From Prevotella sp. 10(H) (GTDB taxonomy: Bacteria > Bacteroidota > Bacteroidia > Bacteroidales > Dysgonomonadaceae), in assembly GCF_000711235.1 (NCBI RefSeq), contig NZ_JOMI01000003.1, forward strand, positions 186,001-250,000: a stretch of DNA of 64,000 bases, given 5' to 3'. The notes beneath the pieces were generated by a model that did not search any database, had not been told where the DNA came from, and worked only from the letters and a program-made list of their open reading frames with translations. Below are positions 54,602 through 62,019 of this stretch, piece by piece. Each line of letters begins with the position of its first letter. Position 1 is the stretch's first letter. The translations under genes were made by a program, and so were the position numbers.

Positions 54602-54612
54602 TTGTTTAATGA

Positions 54613-54636
54613 GCCGATATGCCTATATGCCAATGC
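54613..54636 (+). repeat. Octamers GCCNATRY, three units, between serC and serA
   Basis: Three phased 8-mers (GCCGATAT, GCCTATAT, GCCAATGC) followed after 8 bases by the heptamer tract at 54645. Confidence 0.6.
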
Positions 54637-54644
54637 TTTTTCGA

Positions 54645-54679
54645 AGCTAATGGCTAATGGCTAAAGGCTAAAAGCTTTT
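54645..54679. repeat. RGCTNNN heptamer tract, five units, before serA
   Basis: Five consecutive 7-mers in exact phase (first AGCTAAT, last AGCTTTT) end 4 bases before the serA ATG. They share the AGC(T) core with the nine-unit tract before gltD. Confidence 0.8.
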
Positions 54680-54683
54680 TTAA

Positions 54684-55607
54684 ATGAAAGTACTAATAGC
54701 AACAGACAAACCATTTGCCGCCGAAGCAGTAAACGGTATTCGTGATGTAATTGAAAAAGCAGGCTTCGAACTAGTCTTGCTCGAAAAATATACAGAAAAG
54801 AAACAATTGCTGGATGCTGTAGCAGAAGCAGATGCAGCAATTATTCGCAGCGATATATTCGATAAAGAAGTATTGGATGCGGCAAAGAATATGAAGATTG
54901 TTGTGCGTGCAGGTGCAGGCTTCGATAATATCGACCTCGATGCTGCTACAGCCAATAATATCTGCGTAATGAATACGCCGGGGCAGAATGCCAACGCCGT
55001 AGCCGAACTGGCTCTCGGACTTGCTGTATATGCCGTACGTAATTTCTACAACGGAACATCGGGTACGGAACTTATGGGTAAGAAGCTGGGTATTCATGCT
55101 TATGGTAATGTAGGACGAAATGTTGCCCGTGTAGCTAAAGGATTCGGTATGGAAGTTTATGCTTTCGACCCGTTCCTGACAGCAGAAGCTATTGAAAAAG
55201 AAGGTGTAAAAGCTGTTGCTTCGGCAGAGGATTTATATACTACATGCCAGTTTGTTTCATTGCATATACCTGCAACAGCCGAGACAAAGAACTCTATCAA
55301 TTATGAGTTATTGAATAAGATGCCTAAGAATGCATTGCTTATCAATACGGCGCGTAAAGAGGTCATCAATGAGGCTGAAATCGTAAAACTGATGGAAGAC
55401 CGTAAGGACTTCAAATATGTTACCGATATCATGCCGGGAAATCATGCAGAAATGGCGGAGAAATTTGCAGGCCGTTATTTCTCAACTCCTAAGAAAATGG
55501 GCGCACAGACAGCCGAGGCAAATACCAATGCAGGTATAGCCGCTGCAAACCAGATTGTCGATTTCATCAAGAATGGCAACGAGCGTTTCAGGGTGAATAA
55601 GAAATAA
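54684..55607 (+). CDS. serA: D-3-phosphoglycerate dehydrogenase (short form)
   Basis: SerA oxidises 3-phosphoglycerate to 3-phosphohydroxypyruvate. The 307-residue protein is a D-2-hydroxyacid dehydrogenase with catalytic-domain residues RAGAGFDNIDLDAATANNICVMNTPGQNANAVAEL, the NAD loop GIHAYGNVGRNVARV and HIPATAETKNSI near 205-216, and a His in PGNHAEMAEKF. It is the short form without the ACT regulatory domain, so serine feedback through ACT is unlikely. Function is supported by adjacency to serC. Confidence 0.92.
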   Translation: MKVLIATDKPFAAEAVNGIRDVIEKAGFELVLLEKYTEKKQLLDAVAEADAAIIRSDIFDKEVLDAAKNMKIVVRAGAGFDNIDLDAATANNICVMNTPGQNANAVAELALGLAVYAVRNFYNGTSGTELMGKKLGIHAYGNVGRNVARVAKGFGMEVYAFDPFLTAEAIEKEGVKAVASAEDLYTTCQFVSLHIPATAETKNSINYELLNKMPKNALLINTARKEVINEAEIVKLMEDRKDFKYVTDIMPGNHAEMAEKFAGRYFSTPKKMGAQTAEANTNAGIAAANQIVDFIKNGNERFRVNKK

Positions 55608-55614
55608 TTATTCA

Positions 55615-55646
55615 ATATGCCAATGAACTAATATGCCAATGATATA
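55615..55646 (+). repeat. Octamer tract, four units, downstream of serA
   Basis: Phased 8-mers, ATATGCCA twice with ATGAACTA and ATGATATA, begin 8 bases after the serA stop and end 8 bases before its terminator. Confidence 0.75.
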
Positions 55647-55653
55647 GATGAAG

Positions 55654-55680
55654 AACTCCGGTATTTGCCGGAGTTTTTTA
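55654..55680. terminator. Terminator between serA and the MFS gene
   Basis: An 8-bp stem (AACTCCGG at 55654-55661 with CCGGAGTT at 55668-55675) then T-run. The stem and part of the loop are repeated almost exactly at 60671-60698. Confidence 0.92.
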
Positions 55681-55692
55681 TTTCGTTTATTA

Positions 55693-55732
55693 ATTGGCAT
55701 ATCGGCACATTATTTCATTAATACATTGATTT
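55693..55732. repeat. Octamer tract, five units, at the MFS gene end
   Basis: Phased 8-mers, e.g. ATTGGCAT, ATCGGCAC and ATTAATAC; on the minus strand they read as ATGCCAAT-type words. The tract runs into the MFS stop codon (55731-55733). Confidence 0.65.
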
Positions 55733-57338
55733 ATCCCGACATATCGCTGCCCATCTTCATCAATCTTACAGGCTTAAATTGTAAAAAATAAAGTATTATA
55801 CCTACTAACAAAATGATTCCCAGAATCAGCATCCATCCTGCAATTGTTTTTATACTTACGGTGACAGCCTGTATCTGTATTTTCTGATAAAGCAGATTCG
55901 TAGCTATTTTCTGCGCCTCTTCCAAACTCCAGCCTTGCGAAAGGGCTGTATTTACAGACGATGTAAACTGACTGTTTGCCAATGTATTCTGCATATCCAC
56001 ACCTTCGGATAGAACGCTTACATTTTGTTGTTGCAGGCGGTAGAGCCAGTTTGTAAGTATCGATGCACCTACAGCCGGAGCAAGCGCCGAGCGAGTAGAG
56101 ATGAGGAAGAATCCGTTATATATAAGTTGTTTTGGAGTTAGTCCGTAAATACCATATATAGCGAAAGCGACAAAGAGCACGAGCATCCCTAATCCACGCA
56201 GAAACATCAATACATAGAGGTCTTCGTATAATCCGTTCGGAGCAATCTGAAAATACAGAAGGGCAATCGACAGCGTAAAGCATCCGAATCCCAAGAGTAT
56301 GAGCCATGTCATGCGGATTTCCTTCATAAACCAGTAGTAACAGATAATTCCGCCGACAATAAAACCGGGAATCATATATAAATATAATTCGTTTACATGT
56401 GTACTATCCAGTCTTAATACATTAGTCGTATAAGACGAAATAAGGATGCTAAATGATGCATAGAACATCAATAGAAAAGACAAAAGAAAAACCGTTACCG
56501 AGTTCCTGTTCTTCAATACGCTCATATCCACAAACGGATTATCCGAGAACTGCCTCCGGATGAAGAGCCAACCGGTGAGCGGAATTAATATAATAGCTGT
56601 AATTATACTGCCCGATGTAAACCAGTCTTTTGTTTTGCCGTATGTAGCCACGTAGATAATTGCCATAAAACAAACTGAAACCAGAAACAGGCTGAGCCAG
56701 TCTATATCTTTGATAGGAATACGTACAAGCCGTCTTGCAAAAGACATGCAGATTACTACTGCTACAATGGCTACAAGCAACATTAATATCATGAAATAAT
56801 ACATATACTGCCAGTTGTAGATATAGGCAAATTCGGCAGTAAGTACCAACGATAGTTGCCCGCAGGTGAGGGTTATCGGATAAAATTTAGCATAGAATTC
56901 ATTACGCGTACCACTTGGACTGAATGCAGGCATCAGAATGTTTATCGTTTCTATCAATGAAAAGGCTTTGAAATATCCGATAAAGAAACTGCAGACAATG
57001 ATAACTTCTATATAATTGGTTTCAGCACATACCAGACTAAGTAGAACCTGAAAGAGGAGTACAACAAGAATTATTGTTTTTGCCGTAGCAATCGGCTTCA
57101 CTTTGGGTATAACCAAATATGCGACAGCCATACCCACCGATGAAGCATAATATGCCATATTGATATCTTCCGATAATACCCCGAGGTAGCTGGATATATC
57201 TATATTGCTACCTGTATATGCCCCGTTGACGAGCATTACAGGTATCAGTATAATGATAGCTACAACCACCTTAAGCCATCCGGGAACCCAGTGCCTGAAC
57301 GGGCTGATAGTCGTTGTGCGTATTACGGGGATTATCAT
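55731..57338 (-). CDS. MFS multidrug efflux transporter (DHA2/EmrB-like)
   Basis: A 535-residue inner-membrane protein with about 14 hydrophobic segments, of the DHA2 drug:proton antiporter type that works with an HlyD adaptor and TolC channel. It has the N-terminal WLKVVVAIIILIPVMLVNG helix and SSVGMAVAYLVIPKVKPIATAKTI, the expected loop and arginine/lysine pair after helix two. Its gene lies after tolC and hlyD in the same direction but is separated by a 369-base repeat cassette. Which compounds it exports is unknown. Confidence 0.88.
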   Translation of the reverse strand: MIIPVIRTTTISPFRHWVPGWLKVVVAIIILIPVMLVNGAYTGSNIDISSYLGVLSEDINMAYYASSVGMAVAYLVIPKVKPIATAKTIILVVLLFQVLLSLVCAETNYIEVIIVCSFFIGYFKAFSLIETINILMPAFSPSGTRNEFYAKFYPITLTCGQLSLVLTAEFAYIYNWQYMYYFMILMLLVAIVAVVICMSFARRLVRIPIKDIDWLSLFLVSVCFMAIIYVATYGKTKDWFTSGSIITAIILIPLTGWLFIRRQFSDNPFVDMSVLKNRNSVTVFLLSFLLMFYASFSILISSYTTNVLRLDSTHVNELYLYMIPGFIVGGIICYYWFMKEIRMTWLILLGFGCFTLSIALLYFQIAPNGLYEDLYVLMFLRGLGMLVLFVAFAIYGIYGLTPKQLIYNGFFLISTRSALAPAVGASILTNWLYRLQQQNVSVLSEGVDMQNTLANSQFTSSVNTALSQGWSLEEAQKIATNLLYQKIQIQAVTVSIKTIAGWMLILGIILLVGIILYFLQFKPVRLMKMGSDMSG

Positions 57339-57354
57339 CTTATATCTGATTTAT

Positions 57355-57398
57355 TTACATTAATTAACTGTATTATGTTAAAAAGTAACGAAAGTAAC
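57355..57398 (-). repeat. 44-nt element, copy 3
   Basis: Third copy, ungapped against the other three, with TTAAC-N8-GTTAA and doubled GTAAC. It lies 16 bases upstream of the MFS gene start, on the same side as copy 1 relative to pdxH. Confidence 0.85.
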
Positions 57399-57405
57399 TA
57401 ATAAT

Positions 57406-57445
57406 AATGTGCCAATTAGTAAATGTGCCGATTTGCAAATGACAC
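57406..57445. repeat. AATGTGCC-type octamer tract, five units
   Basis: Five phased 8-mers, e.g. AATGTGCC twice and GATTTGCA, beginning 7 bases after element copy 3. They share words with the tract at 35383-35422. Confidence 0.8.
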
Positions 57446-57486
57446 AAAGCTAAAAAAACAACACTCTGATTTATGACTAATATTTT

Positions 57487-57530
57487 TTGCATTTTTTAAC
57501 TATATATTGTTAAAAGGTAACGAAAGTAAC
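57487..57530 (-). repeat. 44-nt element, copy 4
   Basis: Fourth copy, 132 nt from copy 3, with the same 33 invariant columns. One exception to the 5' TTAC is a G at position 3. Confidence 0.85.
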
Positions 57531-57579
57531 AGATTTTCCTATTTTCGTTCATTAAATAAATTATTGCTACTCCATTTTC

Positions 57580-57627
57580 TTTGCGCCATTGCGTCTTTGC
57601 GAGAGTACAAAAGTTACAAAGGTTACA
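57580..57627. repeat. Octamer tract, six units, TTTGCGNN then AGTTACAA-like
   Basis: Six phased 8-mers: three of form TTTGCGCC/ATTGCGTC/TTTGCGAG, then three of form AGTACAAA/AGTTACAA/AGGTTACA. The unit content switches but the 8-nt phase is kept. Confidence 0.7.
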
Positions 57628-57707
57628 TATCTACACTATTTTACTTTCAAGTATGCTTAATAACCATTTCAAAGAACTAATTATCTATTATATAGATAAA
57701 TCTTCTC

Positions 57708-58805
57708 CTAATTCTTTATAGCCTCCGTAATCACCATCATCCCTGCACGGAGTTTCTGCATATCTTCGGCTGAAATATCTTCAAAGTCGATGCGGACAGG
57801 AATACGTTGCTGTATCTTTACAAAGTTTCCTGCCGAGTTGTCGGTAGGCAGCATCGAATATTTTGCTCCTGTAGCTTCCGATATGGCAGTAATCTTTCCT
57901 TTAAATACTTTGCCGCTGATAGCATCTACCCTTACTTTCACCTCCTGACCGATGTAAATGTTTTCAATCTGCTTTTCGCGGTAATTGGCAATAATCCATT
58001 TGTTATCGTTCTTTATCAGGTTGGTGATGGTCTGCCCTGCCTGTACCAATTGCCCTGCTTCTAAGGTACGGCGGCCGACATATCCACTGTACGGAGCAGT
58101 GATAGTTGTATACGAAAGGTTTAATTTTGCCATGGCAAGGTCTGCTTCGCGCCGGAGAATTGTAGCTTCCGCATTTCCCTGCTTTCTGCTAGCTTCGGTA
58201 GAAGTTGATTTCAAAGATTCCTTTTGCCGCAACATAGCGTTGTAGTGGGCGCTTTGAGCATCATACTCACTTTTTATCTGGTCGTACTGCTGCTGTGAAA
58301 CCGATTCGGCATCCAGCAGGTTTTTATAGCGTTTCAGGTCTTGTTCTGCTTTCCACAGACGGGCTTTGGCTTCTTCTATGTTAGCTTCCGATACGGTTAT
58401 GTTGGTGGAAGAGGTAGCTATATTAGAAGATAAGACAGATGAAGAACTTTTCGCATCCATCAACGCAGCTTCGGCGTCCATTTCCTTTATTTTGAATTCC
58501 CTGTCGTCTATTATCAACAACGTATCGCCTTCGTTCACCCACTGGTGTTCGGTAAAGCGTACTTCTTTTATATAGCCTGTTACACGTGAATTGATAGGAG
58601 TTATATATTGCTCTATTGTGGCATCGTTTGTAATCTCGTAGCGATAGTAGCGGATAAAGAAACTGACACCCCATGCAATACCTCCCAATGCCAGCAATAT
58701 GCTGATAGTATTGAGGATAATATTCCGTGTACGTTTCTTTTTCAGTTTCAGATAAGCTTCTCTTTCCTGTTGCTTATCTAATATTTGTGAATTGTCTGTA
58801 TCCAT
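57708..58805 (-). CDS. HlyD/EmrA family membrane-fusion adaptor
   Basis: A 365-residue periplasmic adaptor linking an inner-membrane exporter to TolC. It has one N-terminal membrane helix (about residues 28-50), then biotinyl-lipoyl, coiled-coil (about 90-200) and beta-barrel parts: ITPINSRVTGYIKEVRFTEHQWVNEGDTLLIID, LSYTTITAPYSGYVGRRTLEAGQLVQAGQ, and a closing RIDF-EDIS region. Family EmrA/HlyD fits the neighbouring MFS gene. It starts 2 bases after tolC. Confidence 0.93.
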   Translation of the reverse strand: MDTDNSQILDKQQEREAYLKLKKKRTRNIILNTISILLALGGIAWGVSFFIRYYRYEITNDATIEQYITPINSRVTGYIKEVRFTEHQWVNEGDTLLIIDDREFKIKEMDAEAALMDAKSSSSVLSSNIATSSTNITVSEANIEEAKARLWKAEQDLKRYKNLLDAESVSQQQYDQIKSEYDAQSAHYNAMLRQKESLKSTSTEASRKQGNAEATILRREADLAMAKLNLSYTTITAPYSGYVGRRTLEAGQLVQAGQTITNLIKNDNKWIIANYREKQIENIYIGQEVKVRVDAISGKVFKGKITAISEATGAKYSMLPTDNSAGNFVKIQQRIPVRIDFEDISAEDMQKLRAGMMVITEAIKN

Positions 58806-58807
58806 AA

Positions 58808-60115
58808 TTATAAATTTCCACTGACTTTTTGTAATTGATAATAAGTGTATATCGCATTTGTTTTTGCTGCCGTCAATTCCAGTTCGGCATTCAGTTGTAC
58901 ATTATTTGCATCCAAAAGGTCGGTGAGTATAGCCAGTTGATTAAAATACTTATTTTTTACAATGCGGTAATTTTCATTGGCCTGCTCTACCGATTTTTTC
59001 AGCGCATCGATTCTGTCCAACGCTTCCTGATGCTTTACGTAAGCCAATTTTACATCTGTTCGGATGTTTTGCTTTTGCTGTTCCTGTGCAAGTACCTCCA
59101 ATTGTATCAGGCTTTTGGCAGCGTTTGTATTATGCTTCCTGTCGAAGAGTGACGAAATATGATAGGACAAATTGAGGGTAACGCCCCACGCATTCATATA
59201 TAAATCCTGTGCAGGCGAAATATTCGGAACCGGTCGTGCCAGTGTATTGCTCGCCTGTAAAGAAAGAGTTGGCAAATAATCTGCTTTTGTCAGTTTCAGG
59301 TTGTTTTGCGCCAGTGCGATATTCTTTTCCATTATTTTCAGGTCGGGATATTGCGTATAAGCCTGACGAACATAATCGTTTTCCATATTTATTTCGGGAC
59401 GCGATTTCAGTAATGACGAGTCGGGTTCTAGTATAGTCGATTCATCCAGTCCTAGTACAATATCCAGTTGTTGCGAAATTAATGCTATATCATTTTCCGT
59501 TTCCTTGTATGCCAATTGATAATTGGTAAGTACGAGTTGGCTGCGCAGGACATCATTTGTTGTAATCATACCCTGCTCTTTCATTTTTTCTATGTCGCGC
59601 AGGCGGGTTTTAGCTTCCTCGATATTTTGTGTATATACGTCGCGATGCTTGTAGAGATTAAACAGGTCGAGATATTTACCCATTAGCCAGAGTTTCAGAT
59701 CCGATTTATCTTTTTGCAATGATAATTCTGCTATTTCCTTTTCGAGTTCGGCCTTTTCTATATTGTTTTTGATTCGCCCGCCCTGATAGATAGGTTGGGT
59801 TGCTGTCACCTGATAATTTTGTTTCCAATCAGGAGTATCGGAACGTTTCATAAATGAAAAATCCTTATCGAGGATTACAGGTGTGCCCGTATATCCGAAA
59901 AGCCCTCCTACAGATATGTCTGGCAAGCGTCTGTTTTTAGCCAGTCCGACTTTATCTTCCGAAATCTGGCTTTTTACGATAGAGGATTGTATGGTAATAC
60001 TGTTTTGCAGACCTCGTTCAAAAAGTTCGCCGACGGTAAGCCTGTAAGCCGTTTGAGATGATAGGGTGAGTGTGCAGCAAAAAAATAGTATGAGTATGTG
60101 TAATATTGTTTTCAC
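58808..60115 (-). CDS. TolC family outer-membrane efflux channel
   Basis: A 435-residue outer-membrane factor (signal peptide about residues 1-21, ending SSQ) with two OEP repeats of long helices, each having an asparagine-leucine-rich, Ala/Gln heptad pattern (LQKDKSDLKLWLMGKYLDLFNLYKHR, IALAQNNLKLTKADYLPTLSLQAS). It works with the HlyD adaptor and MFS pump. The ATG at 60115 abuts the marR stop, so the genes are translationally close and share the marR promoter. Confidence 0.92.
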   Translation of the reverse strand: MKTILHILILFFCCTLTLSSQTAYRLTVGELFERGLQNSITIQSSIVKSQISEDKVGLAKNRRLPDISVGGLFGYTGTPVILDKDFSFMKRSDTPDWKQNYQVTATQPIYQGGRIKNNIEKAELEKEIAELSLQKDKSDLKLWLMGKYLDLFNLYKHRDVYTQNIEEAKTRLRDIEKMKEQGMITTNDVLRSQLVLTNYQLAYKETENDIALISQQLDIVLGLDESTILEPDSSLLKSRPEINMENDYVRQAYTQYPDLKIMEKNIALAQNNLKLTKADYLPTLSLQASNTLARPVPNISPAQDLYMNAWGVTLNLSYHISSLFDRKHNTNAAKSLIQLEVLAQEQQKQNIRTDVKLAYVKHQEALDRIDALKKSVEQANENYRIVKNKYFNQLAILTDLLDANNVQLNAELELTAAKTNAIYTYYQLQKVSGNL

Positions 60116-60544
60116 TTAATTTTCCTTATTCGTTCCGGTAAATTCTTTCATATACTCGATACATAACTCAATATGCTCGGGATTTACATTTTCTTCCAGT
60201 TTTGCATACACGTCGTTTATAATCTTGTTTATACGTGTGTGCATTTCTTTACCCTTAAATGTGAGTACAACAAGCTTGTTTCTCTTGTCGTTAGTGTCTT
60301 CTTCCCGTATTACAAGCCCTCTTTTCTCCATATTCTTTATCAGATAGGAGAGGCTCGATTTGTCTTTGAACGTCAGATTTGCCAGTTCCTGTTGGTTTAC
60401 TTTACTTCCGGCCCTGTCCATACACCTCAATATATGTAACATTTCGAATGTCACATCTATATTGTGTTCGCGTATTTTTCTATGGATTATCTGACGGTAG
60501 AAAGACTGGGTCTGCAATATTGTCTGTACAAATTTTTGCATCAT
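60116..60544 (-). CDS. MarR family transcriptional regulator
   Basis: A 142-residue winged-helix repressor. The DNA-binding region is LRCMDRAGSKVNQQELANLTFKDKSSLSYLIKNMEKRGLVIREEDTNDKRNKLVVLT, with the MarR wing (DTNDKRN). Its gene is first in the marR-tolC-hlyD unit and the promoter has a palindrome across its -33 area, so it likely represses this efflux unit until a ligand binds (inference). Confidence 0.9.
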   Translation of the reverse strand: MMQKFVQTILQTQSFYRQIIHRKIREHNIDVTFEMLHILRCMDRAGSKVNQQELANLTFKDKSSLSYLIKNMEKRGLVIREEDTNDKRNKLVVLTFKGKEMHTRINKIINDVYAKLEENVNPEHIELCIEYMKEFTGTNKEN

Positions 60545-60566
60545 GTCTCTTCAAATTTTTCGTGTG

Positions 60567-60574
60567 CAAAGGTA
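60567..60574 (-). promoter_or_regulatory. -7 box of marR-tolC-hlyD
   Basis: Minus strand TACCTTTG, 22 bases upstream of the marR ATG at 60544. Confidence 0.6.
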
Positions 60575-60585
60575 TAACAAAATAT

Positions 60586-60605
60586 TTAGTTGAATGTTTA
60601 ACTAA
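60586..60605 (-). promoter_or_regulatory. Candidate MarR operator TTAGTT-N8-AACTAA
   Basis: TTAGTT at 60586-60591 and AACTAA at 60600-60605 overlap the expected -33 region of the marR promoter. A further half-site-like ATAGTTGATACA is near 60636. Length and symmetry suit a MarR dimer. Confidence 0.55.
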
Positions 60606-60670
60606 TGTCTTTTTTTATACGTATAGCAAAAAATATAGTTGATACATTTTTCTGATTAAGTATAAATACA

Positions 60671-60698
60671 AAAAACTCCGGTATTCGCCGGAGTTTTT
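60671..60698 (-). terminator. Terminator after the TlpA-like gene
   Basis: An 11-bp stem (60671-60681 with 60688-60698), near-identical to the terminator at 55654-55680, serves the minus-strand gene ending at 60720. Confidence 0.9.
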
Positions 60699-60719
60699 TA
60701 GTTTAGTATTATATGTTTA

Positions 60720-61919
60720 CTATCTTAATATCTCATCCAATTTTTTATAAAAATCATCCGATTCACCTCTGACTACAGCCTGTATAATCCGGTTTTTATC
60801 TATAATTATTTTTGTAGGATATGCTTCAATACCATATAGGACGATTACATTCTTTTCCATATCTTTTGTGTCTGCATTTATAAGCTGAGTCCAATTTAGT
60901 TGATTGTCGATAACCGCTTTCTTCCAGTCTGATTCTTTATCATAGCAATCTATTCCGATAAACTCTGCTTTATTTTTATATTTATTGTAATACTCTTTCA
61001 TGCGAGGAAATCCATGAATACACCATCCGCACCAGCTACCCCAAAAATCCAGCACAACATATTTGCCTTGAAAATCAGAAAGCTGTACATCTTTTCCTTC
61101 CATGTCTTTTAGAATAAAATCGGGTGCTTCCTTTCCCTCAATTATCTTTTTCTTATTCTCCTTAATTGCGATATATTCCCGGCTTTGCTGAATTCTTTTT
61201 TCTAAAAGTGGTTTAAAAAAGCCATTTATAGCAGGTTCAGATAATGTTTTATAATAGATGTCAACGGAATCAAGAGGCTGATTGATCAGATAATATCCGG
61301 ATAATTCCGAATCGGGATTGTTTTTTATAAAGTTTAGTTCTTCGGCTCTGATTTCATTATTTTTTTTATTCCTTATATCAAACAAAACCTGTATTAAAGA
61401 ATCTTGCGGAGTATCTTTACCTCCCGGGCCATGCGTATAGTATTCGATTGCTATTTCCAAAGAGTCTATCGTAAGCCCCGTAGTTTTATTTTTATTTCTT
61501 GTTTCCGCATAATCTTTACCGATGTCCGAGCCTGAAATATGATAATCAATATAATCTTTTTCTATTTCTCCTTCTATCTTTATTTTTTCGGAAGTATTCA
61601 CAAACTGGATTATAGATAATCTATCTGATGAATATTTATGTCCTGAGTATCCTGTTTTTATAAGCTTACTAGGACTAAAAGCAACAATGTATTTACCTTC
61701 TATAGGAAAATTATAAGAAAATTTGCCGTCATTTGCAATAACAGTGTCTTTTATATACTCTTGATTTTCTTTCTCGGATAATCTACGATACTCAACAAAC
61801 ACAGTATCGTTACCGAGGTTTTTAATATCGGCGTATACCGATTCTTTTTGATTATTACATGAAATAAAGCTGAGGAGTGCCAGTAAAGTATACATGGATA
61901 TAAATTTTCCCTTATTCAT
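60720..61919 (-). CDS. TlpA-like thioredoxin lipoprotein with DUF4369-type N-domain
   Basis: The start at 61919 gives the lipoprotein signal MNKGKFISMYTLLALLSFISC (Cys at residue 21); an in-frame ATG 30 bases upstream is less good. The N-terminal half resembles the Bacteroidota DUF4369 beta domain, a helical section follows, and residues about 270-399 are a thioredoxin-fold domain with LDFWGSWCGWCIHGF (redox CxxC). It probably acts in periplasmic disulfide reduction or cytochrome maturation; its partner is unknown. Single-gene unit. Confidence 0.86.
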   Translation of the reverse strand: MNKGKFISMYTLLALLSFISCNNQKESVYADIKNLGNDTVFVEYRRLSEKENQEYIKDTVIANDGKFSYNFPIEGKYIVAFSPSKLIKTGYSGHKYSSDRLSIIQFVNTSEKIKIEGEIEKDYIDYHISGSDIGKDYAETRNKNKTTGLTIDSLEIAIEYYTHGPGGKDTPQDSLIQVLFDIRNKKNNEIRAEELNFIKNNPDSELSGYYLINQPLDSVDIYYKTLSEPAINGFFKPLLEKRIQQSREYIAIKENKKKIIEGKEAPDFILKDMEGKDVQLSDFQGKYVVLDFWGSWCGWCIHGFPRMKEYYNKYKNKAEFIGIDCYDKESDWKKAVIDNQLNWTQLINADTKDMEKNVIVLYGIEAYPTKIIIDKNRIIQAVVRGESDDFYKKLDEILR

Positions 61920-62019
61920 AGTTTTAAATTTAATGATATTACTTTCCATTATTGCCCGTTTTGACGCAGGAAAGAGATAAAGGTTACAAGAATTAAGGAA
62001 AAATGTTCGTAAGATGCTT

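Larger units (their letters stand above)
57339..57707. other. 369-base repeat-filled intergenic cassette (locus B)
   Basis: No gene. From left to right: 44-nt element copy 3 (57355-57398), an octamer tract (57406-57445), element copy 4 (57487-57530), a second octamer tract (57580-57627), the 14-mer ATTTCAAAGAACTA (57666-57679) and a 16-mer also present at 9881-9896 (57687-57702). Locus A (9620-9974) has the same arrangement. Confidence 0.85.
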
